This document shows positions 63,930-64,000 of a stretch of 64,000 bases of DNA, piece after piece. The notes beneath the pieces are model-generated. The model saw only the letters and a program-made list of their open reading frames with translations, was not told the DNA's origin and made no database searches. Source of the DNA: an uncultured Niabella sp. (GTDB taxonomy: Bacteria; Bacteroidota; Bacteroidia; Chitinophagales; Chitinophagaceae). The translations under genes were made by a program, and so were the position numbers. The stretch spans positions 1 through 64,000 of the forward strand of contig CAKSQK010000010.1 of assembly GCA_934486785.1 (NCBI GenBank), read 5' to 3'. Each line of letters starts with the position of its first letter. The stretch's first letter is position 1.

Positions 63930-64000
63930 TTAGGGTGGTGGGTGGGCTTGGGTGCGGTTGGGCAAAATTAAATGTGGTGCAATAGCGTTGGCTTTGTGTG
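63930..64000. other. G/T-rich intergenic DNA at the window edge
   Basis: Very G-rich on the plus strand. It contains GGTTGGGCAA and GCGTTGGCTT, both also found (one inverted) in the 59.47-59.63 kb intergenic region on the other side of the cassette. No coding frame supported. Cut by the window end. Confidence 0.4.

Noticed and set aside
1-64000. rRNA or tRNA genes
   Set aside because: No conserved rRNA segment or complete tRNA cloverleaf was recognised; apparent T-arm-like strings (for example near 18100) lie inside coding genes.

Overview
The window reads as a chromosomal segment of a Bacteroidota bacterium, most likely of the Chitinophagaceae. This is inferred from gene content and signals, not from a 16S gene. 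The signs are: start regions without Shine-Dalgarno sequences; several promoters with a TAnnTTTG -7 element; a hybrid-type two-component sensor with an AraC-type regulator; SusC-like 'DEVVVVGYG' segments; lipoproteins and outer-membrane beta barrels; and a bacillithiol-type YpdA reductase. No rRNA, tRNA or CRISPR array was seen.

Layout. 1-7.2 kb: a split two-component system facing a secreted family 2 glycoside hydrolase, then a lipoprotein PQQ-type sugar dehydrogenase. 7.3-13.2 kb: housekeeping genes on the minus strand (prfB with a programmed +1 frameshift, pruA, pyrR, a small lipoprotein, aspS). 13.3-18.9 kb: a membrane protein, an M15 peptidase/caspase pair, pcm, a LysE-type exporter and an esterase lipoprotein. 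19-25.5 kb: rpsL-rpsG, a DUF3052-like protein, an M48 lipoprotein, plsY and the overlapping ypdA-DUF445-prmA unit. 25.6-33.6 kb: pdhB, an NtrC-type regulator without a DNA-binding domain, a zinc peptidase, an ATP-dependent DNA ligase/exonuclease pair, rlmH and a rhomboid protease. 33.7-41.3 kb: tilS, etfBA, a bifunctional-nuclease family gene, ispE and rocD. 41.3-46.2 kb: an outer-membrane barrel, a von Willebrand protein carrying a SusC-like front end, and a divergent ECF sigma/anti-sigma pair. 46.2-54.2 kb: an AT-rich gap, then an LEA-2 lipoprotein, pyrE, a Nudix hydrolase, a Gfo/Idh oxidoreductase, an ABC-F ATPase, a persulfide-dioxygenase/rhodanese fusion and an M23 peptidase. 54.6-58.9 kb: an exported TldD/TldE-like pair and a DUF6515-like protein.

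59-64 kb is clearly different. It starts with a decayed IS110 transposase and G/T-rich intergenic DNA containing a long hairpin and 19-bp repeats. A compact five-gene minus-strand operon of visibly lower GC follows: a 78-aa protein, a MutL/MORC-like GHKL ATPase, a PLD-fold nuclease, a TSPPY DNA methyltransferase and an AlbA_2/HATPase protein. The gene set looks like an unusual restriction-modification or defence cassette. The methyltransferase lacks a visible SAM-binding motif I, so the system is either incomplete or built in a non-standard way. It is the strongest candidate here for an undescribed system.
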